Shown here piece after piece: positions 8,579 through 17,463 of a stretch of DNA of 64,000 bases. A model generated the notes under the pieces. The model searched no databases, was not told where the DNA came from, and worked only from the letters and a program-made list of their open reading frames with translations. Source of the DNA: Paenibacillus radicis (ex Xue et al. 2023) (GTDB taxonomy: Bacteria > Bacillota > Bacilli > Paenibacillales > NBRC-103111); contig NZ_JANQBD010000014.1 in NCBI RefSeq assembly GCF_024722015.1, positions 62,001 through 126,000 of the forward strand, given 5' to 3'. Positions within the stretch are counted from its first letter, which is position 1, and each line of letters begins with the position of its first letter. The position numbers and the translations under genes are program-made.

Positions 8579-9946
8579 AGAGCTATAAAGCAGCCACTTT
8601 CCTATTTCATCCGCTCCAGCGCCAGCCTGCATGCTTGCGTTATATACGAATTCGCCTCTCACAAGCGTGGCACTCACACGGCAGGAGAACATCCTGCCTT
8701 CATAAGGGCTATGAGGATGACGATGCTTCAACTGGTTAGCCTTTAATGTGTAGGAATGATTCAAATCGATGATGGCAAAATCCGCATCCGCTTCTAGGTT
8801 GATTTCACCCTTGCGAGGATATAGGCCGAATCTTTGTGCAGGGTTTAAAGACAGCAAACGACTAATCAACGGCATTGGAAGTCCACGCTTTATATGACCT
8901 TCATCCACCATTAGCTCAAGCGAGCTCTGTGCTCCGGCAATTCCGCCCCATGCCTCGAAGAAGCTCTCAGCCCGTTTCAATTCAGGCGGGCTTGGCGAAT
9001 GGTCGGAAGCAATGAGATCAATCTGCCCGGCTGCCAGAGCGTTCCACAGCTTCTCCTGCTCTTCTTTGCTGCGCAAGGGAGGAGCGCACTTAGCTACAGG
9101 GCCGAGATTCACCATATCATCCTCGGTCAGAGTGAGATAGTGCGGACAAGTTTCCAGCGTCACATCAAGACCCTGCGCCTTCGCGGCATGAATGAGCTCC
9201 ACGGCTGCAGCGCTACTGATATGAACAAAGTGCAGCGCACAGCCGGTGTGCTCCGCCATTAGCAGTGCCTGGCGCACCGCTTCACACTCTGCGGCAACGG
9301 GTCTTGATGCGGCGTAATCCAGTGCGCCGCTCTTACCGCTGCTGGCCGCTTGCTCAGCCAGCATAACCGTCATCGCCTCATCCTCGGCGTGCAGGGCAAG
9401 CACCCGATTCAGCTTGGCGATGCGCTTCATGCCCTCCAGCAGCGTGACGTCATCTACGCGCTGGAACCGTTCCTCGCCTTCACCTCCCGGCTCGGACATG
9501 AAAGCTTTAAAGCCGATAACTCCCGCATCTGCCAAAGGCTTCAGCTGGTCCAGCTTGCCGGGCACAAGTCCGCCCCATAAAGCGTAATCCACCCTGGAGC
9601 TTCCGGCAGCTGCCTTCAGTTTGCTCTCCATTGCAGCCACGGACACCGTGGGCGGCAGACCATTCAGCGGCATATCTATATAGGTTGTGCATCCACCGGC
9701 TGCCAAAGCTGCCGATCCCGTTGCAAAGCCTTCCCAATGCCCCATAGCTGGTTCATTAAAGTGAACATGCGCATCCACCATACCTGGCATTACATGCTTT
9801 CCATCAGCTTTATAGTGCCGGGCAGCAGCCTCGTCAACCAAGCTTTCTTCCAGCCGGACAACCCTGCCGTCCTTGACACCGATATCCAGACGCTTGACCT
9901 CATTGCGCAATACAACAAGTCCTCCGGTAATTATTAAATCCAGCAT
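8576..9946 (-). CDS. pucH: Allantoinase
   Basis: A 456-residue cyclic amidohydrolase (dihydroorotase/hydantoinase superfamily) that opens allantoin to allantoate. Binuclear metal ligands are recognisable: DAHVHFNEP near residue 60, the carboxylated lysine in GFKAFMS, ALHAED, HFVHIS and the catalytic Asp in ASDHSPSPPELK. The segment WGGIAGAQSSLELM is typical of AllB/PucH allantoinases. The length matches the family. It lies 27 bases after the hydroxyisourate hydrolase gene in the puc operon and feeds PucF. Confidence 0.93.
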   Translation of the reverse strand: MLDLIITGGLVVLRNEVKRLDIGVKDGRVVRLEESLVDEAAARHYKADGKHVMPGMVDAHVHFNEPAMGHWEGFATGSAALAAGGCTTYIDMPLNGLPPTVSVAAMESKLKAAAGSSRVDYALWGGLVPGKLDQLKPLADAGVIGFKAFMSEPGGEGEERFQRVDDVTLLEGMKRIAKLNRVLALHAEDEAMTVMLAEQAASSGKSGALDYAASRPVAAECEAVRQALLMAEHTGCALHFVHISSAAAVELIHAAKAQGLDVTLETCPHYLTLTEDDMVNLGPVAKCAPPLRSKEEQEKLWNALAAGQIDLIASDHSPSPPELKRAESFFEAWGGIAGAQSSLELMVDEGHIKRGLPMPLISRLLSLNPAQRFGLYPRKGEINLEADADFAIIDLNHSYTLKANQLKHRHPHSPYEGRMFSCRVSATLVRGEFVYNASMQAGAGADEIGKWLLYSS

Positions 9947-9973
9947 CGGCTTCCCCTCCTCGTTCCCAAGAAA

Positions 9974-10345
9974 TTAACTGCCTCGATAGGTACTATATCC
10001 TCCAGGTGCAACCAACAGCGGGACATGATAATGCTGTTCTACATTACTTATTTGAAAACGAATCGGGACTTCTTCCAGAAACATCGGTGATTCTGTTGCT
10101 TGCCCTGCCCCTATACCTTTATTCCGGTAATAATCCCCCACATAAAACAACAATTCATACGAACCTGCTACCATGCCTTCTCCGCTTAAAAGCGGTCCAT
10201 CCAGACGTCCATCACTGTTCGTTACCGCTTCTTGAAGCTCGACTGCCGCTCCTCCTTGCGAAAAGTAAAACAAGGCTACCCGCATTCCTTGTGCAGGTCT
10301 TCCTGCTGACAGCTCCAATACATGAGTCGTTAGCCGTCCGCTCAT
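9974..10345 (-). CDS. pucM: 5-hydroxyisourate hydrolase
   Basis: A 123-residue transthyretin-like enzyme that hydrolyses 5-hydroxyisourate to OHCU. The N-terminal LTTHVLEL supplies the conserved His, VEQHYHVPLLVAPGGYSTYRGS gives the second His region, and the C-terminal YRGS signature is exact. The length is standard. The ATG overlaps the pucL stop by four bases (10342-10345), so the enzyme is translationally coupled to the uricase that makes its substrate. Confidence 0.95.
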   Translation of the reverse strand: MSGRLTTHVLELSAGRPAQGMRVALFYFSQGGAAVELQEAVTNSDGRLDGPLLSGEGMVAGSYELLFYVGDYYRNKGIGAGQATESPMFLEEVPIRFQISNVEQHYHVPLLVAPGGYSTYRGS

Positions 10346-11853
10346 TTGAGCTCCGCCGAAGCAGCGGCCTCCAGTACATTGCGAGCCTCCTCCAAGTCGC
10401 TTTGCGTCAAAGAAAAGCCTTGAAAGCCATAAGGAGGACGAGGCTCGGTATACACTCTGCCCTCAGAGCCGGGAACATTTTCAACAATCGTTTCCCACGT
10501 CCGGTTATTGGACTCAAACCAAACCTTGCCAAGCTGCGGGAACCGCTCCAAAATCCGCAAGCCTATATCATAAATCAGCTTTTGAATAGAAGGGCTCTTG
10601 AGCTGGTGGAACAGGGTGTGGGCAATATCACTGATTTGTTCAGAAGCCACGTACTTAGCCTCACCTTCGCCCACTGCATCTTCATAATCCGCATACTCCC
10701 AGCCGATATTAAGATAAATGTATAAAGGACGGTCAAAGCTCTCCGGCAGCGTAGTATATTCATCGCGTACAAAACCGGCAAACATACTGCCTTTCACCTT
10801 GATCAAATGCAGGTTGGACAACAGCGCGGAATGTCCCAAAACTTCGTAACCCGTTTCTCCACGCTCCATCTTAAAAGTGAACACACCGCTCTCATTTCGG
10901 GAATGCCTGAAAACAAGCCCACTATCTGCGAAAGAATCTTCCCCCAATGGGACCCTTACTGAATCAAATGGAATACGCTCAGCAGACAGCTCAATGCCTG
11001 TTAGATGGGTATATTTGTCCATGAACAAGGTTGCCATATGCCGTAAATAAGCTTCAACCGTATTTCCAGTAAAATCAGCCGTATGCCGTAAAATAAAATT
11101 TTTCATCGAATCTGTAGCTACAACAGAGGTGTTGTCCCCTTCCGTAAACGAGGTCAGGAGAATATCTCCCCATACAGAGATTTTGACATTTAAGGCGAAT
11201 ATAACGTTATCCGTGCCCGTATAAGTGGATTCAGGCACCGGCTGAACACGAAGCGGTTTTGCAAATGTGCGATAAACCAATACGTCCCCTTTTCCATAAT
11301 GCATAGTTCGTTTAGCTGTACTAGTCTCCATGGGTTGATCCCCTCCGTTATTAGTAATTATCAGGTCATTGATACGAAAGCGGGTGATGTCGGCGATCTG
11401 TCTTAACGCTTGTTGCTTTTCGGCTTCTTTTTCCAATGTTATTCTGTACTTCATCGCTTCCAAAATCATTGCCTTGGATTTCCCTTTAACCGCGATAATA
11501 AACGGAAACCCGAATTTCCGGGTGTACTCTGTATTGCAAGCTTGGAACTCGGCATATTCTTCCACTGTAAGATCCGATAGTCCGGATTGCCGTTGTTCAT
11601 TTACCGACATTGAACTCATTTGCAAACGCCCTCCCAAATCAGGGTGAGCGCGGATCAGCTTCAGCTTCCTGTCCTCATGAGCTTGCTTTACAACGTTTAG
11701 CATAGCTTCGTGCAGCTGCTCTTTATCCTCAAATGGCCGGGAGGCCCAGGCTCCTTCGGCGACCCAAGGGGAATGCTCAAAAATATCTCCCAGCGTCTTT
11801 GTAAATAAGCTCTGATTCATACGGTTCAGCTCGTTGATGGTATAAGACTTCAT
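10342..11853 (-). CDS. pucL: Bifunctional OHCU decarboxylase / urate oxidase
   Basis: A 503-residue fusion matching B. subtilis PucL. Residues 1-165 form the OHCU decarboxylase domain (NELNRMNQSLFTKTLGDIFEHSPWVAE; RAHPDLGGRLQ with the catalytic His; SGLSDLTVEEYAEF; FGFPFIIAVKGKS). Residues about 185-503 are cofactor-free uricase (MHYGKGDVLVYRTFAKPL; NVIFALNVKI; FTEGDNTSVVATDSMKNF with the catalytic Thr; NIGWEYAD). One chain thus performs two separated steps, urate to hydroxyisourate and OHCU to (S)-allantoin, with PucM acting between them. AAGGTG precedes the ATG by about eight bases. Gap to pucE: 46 bases. Confidence 0.95.
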   Translation of the reverse strand: MKSYTINELNRMNQSLFTKTLGDIFEHSPWVAEGAWASRPFEDKEQLHEAMLNVVKQAHEDRKLKLIRAHPDLGGRLQMSSMSVNEQRQSGLSDLTVEEYAEFQACNTEYTRKFGFPFIIAVKGKSKAMILEAMKYRITLEKEAEKQQALRQIADITRFRINDLIITNNGGDQPMETSTAKRTMHYGKGDVLVYRTFAKPLRVQPVPESTYTGTDNVIFALNVKISVWGDILLTSFTEGDNTSVVATDSMKNFILRHTADFTGNTVEAYLRHMATLFMDKYTHLTGIELSAERIPFDSVRVPLGEDSFADSGLVFRHSRNESGVFTFKMERGETGYEVLGHSALLSNLHLIKVKGSMFAGFVRDEYTTLPESFDRPLYIYLNIGWEYADYEDAVGEGEAKYVASEQISDIAHTLFHQLKSPSIQKLIYDIGLRILERFPQLGKVWFESNNRTWETIVENVPGSEGRVYTEPRPPYGFQGFSLTQSDLEEARNVLEAAASAELK

Positions 11854-11899
11854 GAGATTTCACACCTTTCTTGACCAGCCTGCCTTTTTAATCTCCCAC

Positions 11900-12400
11900 T
11901 CAAATAGGTCCCGCCGCCTTGCAGCTGTTTCGCACAGCTGTCTCCGCCGCCCGCATAATACCTCCGTAACCCGTGCAGCGGCATATATTGCCGGATAACC
12001 CTTCTGTTAGATCATCATGAGTTGGCGCAGGGTTAGCACCCAATAAGCCAACAAGGGATATAACCATCCCCGGTGTACAGTACCCGCATTGAAAGCCGCC
12101 CTCCTCCAAAAAGGCCTGCTGCACGGGATGCAGCTCGCCACTAACGGCCAAACCTTCTATCGTAACGATTGAACGTCCCTCCAACTGGTAAGCCATCATT
12201 AGGCAAGCATTAACCGGTTGGCCGTCCATCAAAATCATGCAAGCTCCGCAGCGTCCAATTTCACATGAAATTTTAGTACCTGTCATGGCCAGATCGTCCC
12301 GTAATATATCGATGACACGACGGGATGGCGATGTATCCAGCTCAAGCGGCTTGCCGTTTAATTGAAAGGACAGCTTATTGTCTGGTATTGGTTGTATCAT
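11900..12400 (-). CDS. pucE: Xanthine dehydrogenase 2Fe-2S subunit
   Basis: A 166-residue iron-sulfur subunit of a three-subunit molybdenum hydroxylase. The plant-type cluster ligands are Cys46, Cys51, Cys54 and Cys66 (CEIGRCGAC). The second cluster uses Cys105, Cys108, Cys140 and Cys142 (CGYCTPG and CRCTGY). It carries electrons from the Mo centre in PucD to FAD in PucC during oxidation of hypoxanthine and xanthine to urate. GGGGGA lies seven bases before the ATG, and the gap to pucD is 12 bases. Confidence 0.92.
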   Translation of the reverse strand: MIQPIPDNKLSFQLNGKPLELDTSPSRRVIDILRDDLAMTGTKISCEIGRCGACMILMDGQPVNACLMMAYQLEGRSIVTIEGLAVSGELHPVQQAFLEEGGFQCGYCTPGMVISLVGLLGANPAPTHDDLTEGLSGNICRCTGYGGIMRAAETAVRNSCKAAGPI

Positions 12401-12412
12401 ATGCCGTTCCCC

Positions 12413-14755
12413 CTACTTGAACATTTGATCGGACATTAGCTCCTCTGGCGCAATCGGAAGGTGCTGAACCCACTTGCCTACCGCTTGATGAACGGCGGCA
12501 ATAATAGCCGGAGCTACGGCAACCGTACCAATTTCTCCTACACCTCGCGGACCGAAAGGATCTCCCTCCGGAAGCTCATCGATAGCATCCAATTGCAGGT
12601 GGTCCGGAACATCCTTGATTGTCGGAATTAGATAGGTATCGAAGTTATTCGTCAGGTACCGTCCATCCTTCATTACAGCATCCTCCGATAATGTAAATCC
12701 AAGAGCCATGCTGCTGGCACCTTCAATCTGCCCTACATACCCCATTGGATTCACAACAGGTCCGGCTGCAACCGCATGGTATTGATCCGTCACTTTTACT
12801 TTCCCGGTCAGCAAATTGACCTCTACTTCGACTGCCACTGCCGTATACGTATGCAAATAATGAGCTCCAAATATTTCATCGGGAGTCGTTGGAAAATCAA
12901 ATTGCGACTCACACTCGATTGACTCGGCTTCAGTTTGCTCCGCAAGCTCACGATAGCTAATGACCGGTCTGGAACAGGTTTGAGACTCGATCAAGGCTCC
13001 TGCTTCGATGTTCTGCTTGCTTTGTGCAGCTTCATCTCGGTCTTGCTCCATTGTCTCCGGATACTTGCGCCAAATACCGCCCAAGCCGGTTGTCAGCGAA
13101 GCCGCCGAGATGCCAGTCAGCTCCGAAGCGGCTTCCAGCAGCTTTTCGGAAAACACAGGACCCATCCGAGCCAATGCCTGCCACATCATACTGGTCGCTC
13201 GTGAAGCCGTGCTTGATCCGCTATGCGGAACACGTGCTGTATCGCCAATTACAATTTCAATATCCTCTTTACCGCAGCCGAATCTTTCGATAAGTAAAAT
13301 TTGTAAGGTAGCAATAAGCCCTTGCCCAAATTCTTCGTAGCCAAAGGATGCTTCAATCAGACCTTGCCTGTTCAGTCTTAGGCGACCCCCGGCAGGATCG
13401 GGCAATCCGTATCCAAGCCCCGACCCGTGCATAGCTATGGCAGCTCCAACTCCGTGCCGTATCCACGGCGGACTTGACTTATCTATGGATGCACGCTTTT
13501 TCATAAGCTCGGAGCCTGCCACCGACTCCCACACCTGCCGTGCTCCATCCGTAGGTACGATACGCTGCTCGAACGGTCCAAGATCAGTACTTTCCCGAAG
13601 GTTCAGACTTCTTAGCTTCCAGTAATCAAGTCCCGCGGCCTCTGCCAAACGGTTCATCTGTCCTTCAAGGGCAAAGATGATTTGATTGCCCCCAAAGCCG
13701 CGAAACTCACCCGATACACCATTATTGGTGTAGACGGATACCCCCTCTATAGATACATGAGGGATACGGTAGGGACCCTGCGCATGCTCAGTGGAAAAGT
13801 TAAGCACCGGAGCGCCCAGTGTCGCATAAGCGCCAGTATCGGCCACAATCTGTACCGTATGTGCCAACAGCTTGCCATCCTTATCCATGCCCGTCTTCAT
13901 CGTGACGGTCATCGGATGCCGTTTCAATCCGGCTCTCACCGATTCAAAGCGCGATTGATGCAGCTTGACAGGACGGCCGCTATTGAATGCAAGCAGTGCT
14001 CCATACGGCTGCACGTTCAATTCATCCTTGCCGCCGAACGAACCGCCAATCGGGCTGGAAACGACACGTATTGCGGATTCCGGAATCGCAAGAATGCGCG
14101 ATAGCTGCATCCTGTCCTTGTATCCGTGCTGAGTAGGAGCGTATACCGTTAATCCGCCATCCTTCTCAGGTACGAACAGTCCTCCCTCTGTTTCCATATA
14201 AGCATGCATTTGGCGGGGTGTCCGGTATGTGTTCTCTGTTACATAAGCACATTCTGCAAAAGCATCCATAGCGCCGCCCCGATGGTATTCAGTCCGGTGA
14301 AGCACATTGCCGTTCGGATGAAGCTTTGGCGAATCCGGATGCAGCCCCGCTTCAGGGCTATCTATTACCGGCAAAGGTTCATATAGGACATCAATCAATG
14401 AAAGGGCATATTCCGCTATCTCCACAGTTTCAGCCGCAACCGCCGCTACTGCATCTCCGATATATCGAACACGATCCTCGCAAAGCACCGGCTGATCGGG
14501 AGTAGCTATACCGAATAAATTCATTCCGGGAACATCCTTGTAAGTAATTACCGCGTGTACTCCCGAAAGCTGCTCCGCACGCTTAGTATCTATAGAAAGA
14601 ATCCATGCATGAGGATGAGAGCTCCGCAAAATTTTGCCAAACAACATATCCGGTAACCTCATATCCGTCAAGTAGGTGAGCTTACCCGCCACTTTATCAA
14701 TTCCATCAGGCCGGACATGCCACCTTGAACCAGCCGTTTCTTTATCAAGCAGCAT
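12413..14755 (-). CDS. pucD: Xanthine dehydrogenase molybdenum-cofactor subunit
   Basis: A 780-residue large subunit of the xanthine dehydrogenase/aldehyde oxidase family. It has the Mo-binding layout: DGIDKVAGKLTYLTDM at the start, the substrate-channel region SSPIGGSFGGKDEL, GEFRGFGGNQIIFALE, EEFGQGLIATLQ, IVIGDTARVPHSGSSTASR and, near the end, DPFGPRGVGEIGTV with the catalytic Glu. I place the start at the ATG at 14753-14755, preceded by AAGGGAGTG. An in-frame start 60 bases upstream would overlap pucC. It oxidises hypoxanthine and xanthine. Confidence 0.92.
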   Translation of the reverse strand: MLLDKETAGSRWHVRPDGIDKVAGKLTYLTDMRLPDMLFGKILRSSHPHAWILSIDTKRAEQLSGVHAVITYKDVPGMNLFGIATPDQPVLCEDRVRYIGDAVAAVAAETVEIAEYALSLIDVLYEPLPVIDSPEAGLHPDSPKLHPNGNVLHRTEYHRGGAMDAFAECAYVTENTYRTPRQMHAYMETEGGLFVPEKDGGLTVYAPTQHGYKDRMQLSRILAIPESAIRVVSSPIGGSFGGKDELNVQPYGALLAFNSGRPVKLHQSRFESVRAGLKRHPMTVTMKTGMDKDGKLLAHTVQIVADTGAYATLGAPVLNFSTEHAQGPYRIPHVSIEGVSVYTNNGVSGEFRGFGGNQIIFALEGQMNRLAEAAGLDYWKLRSLNLRESTDLGPFEQRIVPTDGARQVWESVAGSELMKKRASIDKSSPPWIRHGVGAAIAMHGSGLGYGLPDPAGGRLRLNRQGLIEASFGYEEFGQGLIATLQILLIERFGCGKEDIEIVIGDTARVPHSGSSTASRATSMMWQALARMGPVFSEKLLEAASELTGISAASLTTGLGGIWRKYPETMEQDRDEAAQSKQNIEAGALIESQTCSRPVISYRELAEQTEAESIECESQFDFPTTPDEIFGAHYLHTYTAVAVEVEVNLLTGKVKVTDQYHAVAAGPVVNPMGYVGQIEGASSMALGFTLSEDAVMKDGRYLTNNFDTYLIPTIKDVPDHLQLDAIDELPEGDPFGPRGVGEIGTVAVAPAIIAAVHQAVGKWVQHLPIAPEELMSDQMFK

Positions 14756-14771
14756 AGCGCTCACTCCCTTC

Positions 14772-15665
14772 TCAGCGGTTTTGACTGGAAATCCGGCTCC
14801 ATAGAGCAGCTGCAATCATATTTGCAGCGGCCTGCCTCCGGTACTCGTTCGAAGCAAAAGCATCCGCGCCTCCGTTAAATTGCTGCTTAATTAATGGGTG
14901 AGTATATTCGATCAGCCTGAGGCTGAGTTGTTGTCCTTCTAATAAGGCCTCCGCATCCGTTAGCCGCATTGCCATCGATGCAGCGCTGCCTGCGGCTAAG
15001 CGAATGCTTCGAATGTTGTTTTCTGTATCCGTATGAAGCTCCCCTGCGATTGTAACAACGGAGGGACAAAACGCTTCTCTTCTGCCCAGCTTTTCATAAA
15101 AAGAATCGACGAAACCATCCGTTGCAGCTATCCTGGGAACTATTATTTGCAGCAGCAACCTGGGTTCTTTAGTTAAAAGAGCTGCTCGTCGCTGCTGCAG
15201 CCATTCTGCTGTTGTTTGTGTGATCATGTTCTGCCCATTAAACCAAACCAAGCGGGCATCGGTTGCTAATAAGGCTGGAAGAGAGTCTCCAACAGTCGAC
15301 ATAATGTTCCCGCCCAAGGTGCCCATGTTTCGTATAGACGGTGCAGCAATATTCAGGCAGGCATTCTTCAATAGCGCCGGTGTCCTTAAATCCCGCAAGC
15401 AAGCTGCCAATGTGACAGCCGAGCCAATGCGAGTTTCTTGTTGATCCGACTGTATACCGTGTAATTCAGGGAGAGATTCGAGACTAATGAGATGCTGAGG
15501 CGGCAATAAGGCTCCAGATTCCCATTGCGTTCTTAGCAAAGTGCCTCCGGATACAAATACAGCCTGCTCCGCGAACTGCTGCTTCAACTGCCATGCCTCC
15601 ACAATTGTTCGAGGTTGCCATACTTGCCTGGGAAATTCAGGATTCGAATACAGTTCCATGGCCAT
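14772..15665 (-). CDS. pucC: Xanthine dehydrogenase FAD-binding subunit
   Basis: A 297-residue FAD subunit of the CoxM/XdhB type. Flavin-binding motifs are FVSGGTLLRTQW near residue 40, RIGSAVTLAACL, and APSIRNMGTLGGNIM near residue 110, followed by GDSLPALLATDA. The C-terminal half has the usual CoxM domain (GRREAFCPSVVTIAGEL; RLAAGSAASMAMRLTDAE). It is the first gene after a good sigma-A-type promoter at 15698-15726 and has GGAGGG before its ATG, so it probably opens the main puc transcript. Confidence 0.9.
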   Translation of the reverse strand: MAMELYSNPEFPRQVWQPRTIVEAWQLKQQFAEQAVFVSGGTLLRTQWESGALLPPQHLISLESLPELHGIQSDQQETRIGSAVTLAACLRDLRTPALLKNACLNIAAPSIRNMGTLGGNIMSTVGDSLPALLATDARLVWFNGQNMITQTTAEWLQQRRAALLTKEPRLLLQIIVPRIAATDGFVDSFYEKLGRREAFCPSVVTIAGELHTDTENNIRSIRLAAGSAASMAMRLTDAEALLEGQQLSLRLIEYTHPLIKQQFNGGADAFASNEYRRQAAANMIAAALWSRISSQNR

Positions 15666-15697
15666 TTGATTTCCCTCCTTAGCAACTGGGTATCTAA

Positions 15698-15726
15698 ACT
15701 ATACAAACGCGTTATATATACGTCAA
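15698..15726 (-). promoter_or_regulatory. Sigma-A-type promoter of the pucC-to-oxamate-amidohydrolase operon
   Basis: On the minus strand TTGACG, a 17-base spacer, then TATAGT, 33 bases upstream of the pucC start. The -35/spacer block closely resembles the one at 28116-28145 in front of the importer gene of the second catabolic block. Confidence 0.7.
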
Positions 15727-15831
15727 TAAATATGACAAACATTCGTATTCGATAACAATTTGATCTATAGTTTTTGTAAAATATCCAATATTCCAAAGAA
15801 AAGCGTCATATTACATTACACAAACACTCAA

Positions 15832-16458
15832 TTATTTATCGATACAGCTATACATTTCTACATCCTGAGGAGTATCCAAATCTACAAAAAGTCTTCGATC
15901 CGACTCCTCCAGCATCCTTCCCCGAAACTCCGGCTGCAGCAGGAGCTTACGTGCACCCTCATCGCCTTTCAGCCCTCTCAAAGCATCAAACATAGAAGCT
16001 GCTAATAACACCGGAGGTTTTGCCACTCCTTTATCACCACAAGCAACATAATCAAGAGAAGGATCCGATTCGAAAACATGGATTAAACGGTCCAGCATCT
16101 CAGTATTAATAAAAGGCTGATCTGCCAGTACCACTAGGATTGCATTAGGAACATCCTCTTCCACCGCCGCTTGCAAGCCCGCTTGAAGCGAGTAAGCCAT
16201 CCCTCGCTCAGCTTCTGCCGCTACAACAAAGCTGCACTGATACTGCAGCACTGAATCATCTTCCTGATAGGGCAGCCAATCAGGCAGCCCCGCTTCTCTC
16301 AAAACTACTACAATACGGTTGAGCCCGGACTCCAAAGCTCTGGCAATCGCAAATCCGCCCATTTTCCCCTTATTGTTGAGCGGTATAGAAAGCTTCGGAA
16401 CCCCCATACGCCGGCTTTGTCCAGCCGCCAAGTACACTCCCGTTACTTTGATTCCCAT
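15832..16458 (-). CDS. pucB: Molybdenum cofactor nucleotidyltransferase-like protein for xanthine dehydrogenase
   Basis: A 208-residue MobA/MocA-like NTP transferase. The N-terminal VYLAAGQSRRMGVPKL is the nucleotide-binding signature with the catalytic Arg and Lys, followed by RIVVVLR and VLADQPFI. In B. subtilis PucB is needed for active xanthine dehydrogenase. By analogy with MocA it probably makes the cytosine dinucleotide or related form of the molybdenum cofactor. The ATG is preceded by GAGGGGTG, which lies inside the pucA coding region; the two genes overlap by 89 bases in different frames. Confidence 0.85.
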   Translation of the reverse strand: MGIKVTGVYLAAGQSRRMGVPKLSIPLNNKGKMGGFAIARALESGLNRIVVVLREAGLPDWLPYQEDDSVLQYQCSFVVAAEAERGMAYSLQAGLQAAVEEDVPNAILVVLADQPFINTEMLDRLIHVFESDPSLDYVACGDKGVAKPPVLLAASMFDALRGLKGDEGARKLLLQPEFRGRMLEESDRRLFVDLDTPQDVEMYSCIDK

Positions 16459-17419
16459 ATGCGTTCACCCCTCGACCCAAATCAACTGCTTTACGCTTGA
16501 CAGCTATCATTTCCGCAACTACGCTAATCGCAATTTCAACCGGACCTTGAGCTCGAATCGGCAATCCTACCGGATACCTGAGCCAAGCCGGCGGCGTGCG
16601 CCCTGCCAGCTGCTGTATCGCCCTTGTCCTCGACCCGAGAAGACCTACGTACCGAGGAGAGAGCGGCCATAGTGCTTCCAAGCATTGACGATCCCGTTCC
16701 AGCTGATGGCTCATTATTACAACGTAGTCATTCTCATTGATTCGCAGCTTCCCAACCAACTCATTGGGGGATCCAACGACCGTTTCACATGCTTCCGGGA
16801 ATCTTCCACTGCAGCAAAGCGCCTCTCTCCAATCAGCCACAACAACGCGAAACCCCGCTTGCTTCGAAAGTGCAACCAGCGGCTGCGCATCCGTTCCAGC
16901 TCCAAACACTATTAACCGCGGGCGAGGTTCACAATAAAACTGGAGCGAAGTCCTTCCTGCTGCCGCTTGTAACCCATGCATAACAGCAGGCTCAATCTTG
17001 TAGCTAACATTACCTCCTGCATCCCACTCCCTGCTCAGCAAGCACACTTGCCCCAGATCAAGCATCTCCTTTACCGCAGACAGAACCAAGTCAAGCTTTT
17101 CCGTAATAGGCTCAACGAGCACATGAATGCTCCCTCCGCAGCCAATTGCTTCCCCCCAAGCAAAATCTTCCGCATTTCTCATGTCGTATTCAACATACAG
17201 AGCTCTTCCAAGCGCCAAAACTTCTGCAACCCTTTCATGGAGATCAGCCTCCAAGCAGCCGGGGCTTATGCCTCCTACCCTCTCCCCATTCTCAAACAAC
17301 AGCATTGAAGCACCGATTTTACGGTATGCGTGGCCTTGAACCTTAACGATGGTTGCAAGAGCTGCTTTTCTCGCCAACTTCTCCCTATCCCAGCAGTCAA
17401 GCAAATCATGTAAATCCAT
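16370..17419 (-). CDS. pucA: XdhC/CoxI-family xanthine dehydrogenase maturation factor
   Basis: A 349-residue XdhC/CoxI-type protein that helps insert the sulfurated molybdenum cofactor. The XdhC-CoxI domain has ATIVKVQGHAYRKIGASML and GGISPGCLEADLHE. The C-terminal Rossmann part has LIVFGAGTDAQPLVAL, VVADWREALC and YVGLLGSRTRAIQQL with PVGLPIRAQGPVEIAIS. The last ~29 residues overlap pucB and look like an unstructured tail. AAGGGGGAG precedes the ATG. It follows pucR by 44 bases. Confidence 0.88.
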   Translation of the reverse strand: MDLHDLLDCWDREKLARKAALATIVKVQGHAYRKIGASMLLFENGERVGGISPGCLEADLHERVAEVLALGRALYVEYDMRNAEDFAWGEAIGCGGSIHVLVEPITEKLDLVLSAVKEMLDLGQVCLLSREWDAGGNVSYKIEPAVMHGLQAAAGRTSLQFYCEPRPRLIVFGAGTDAQPLVALSKQAGFRVVVADWREALCCSGRFPEACETVVGSPNELVGKLRINENDYVVIMSHQLERDRQCLEALWPLSPRYVGLLGSRTRAIQQLAGRTPPAWLRYPVGLPIRAQGPVEIAISVVAEMIAVKRKAVDLGRGVNAYGNQSNGSVLGGWTKPAYGGSEAFYTAQQ

Positions 17420-17463
17420 AACAACTCCCCCTTTGTTATAAAATCCGCTTTCAGGTCTAAACC

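Noticed and set aside
10006..10725. 239-codon plus-strand frame over pucM and pucL
   Set aside because: Antisense to two strongly identified enzymes; composition is that of a shadow frame.
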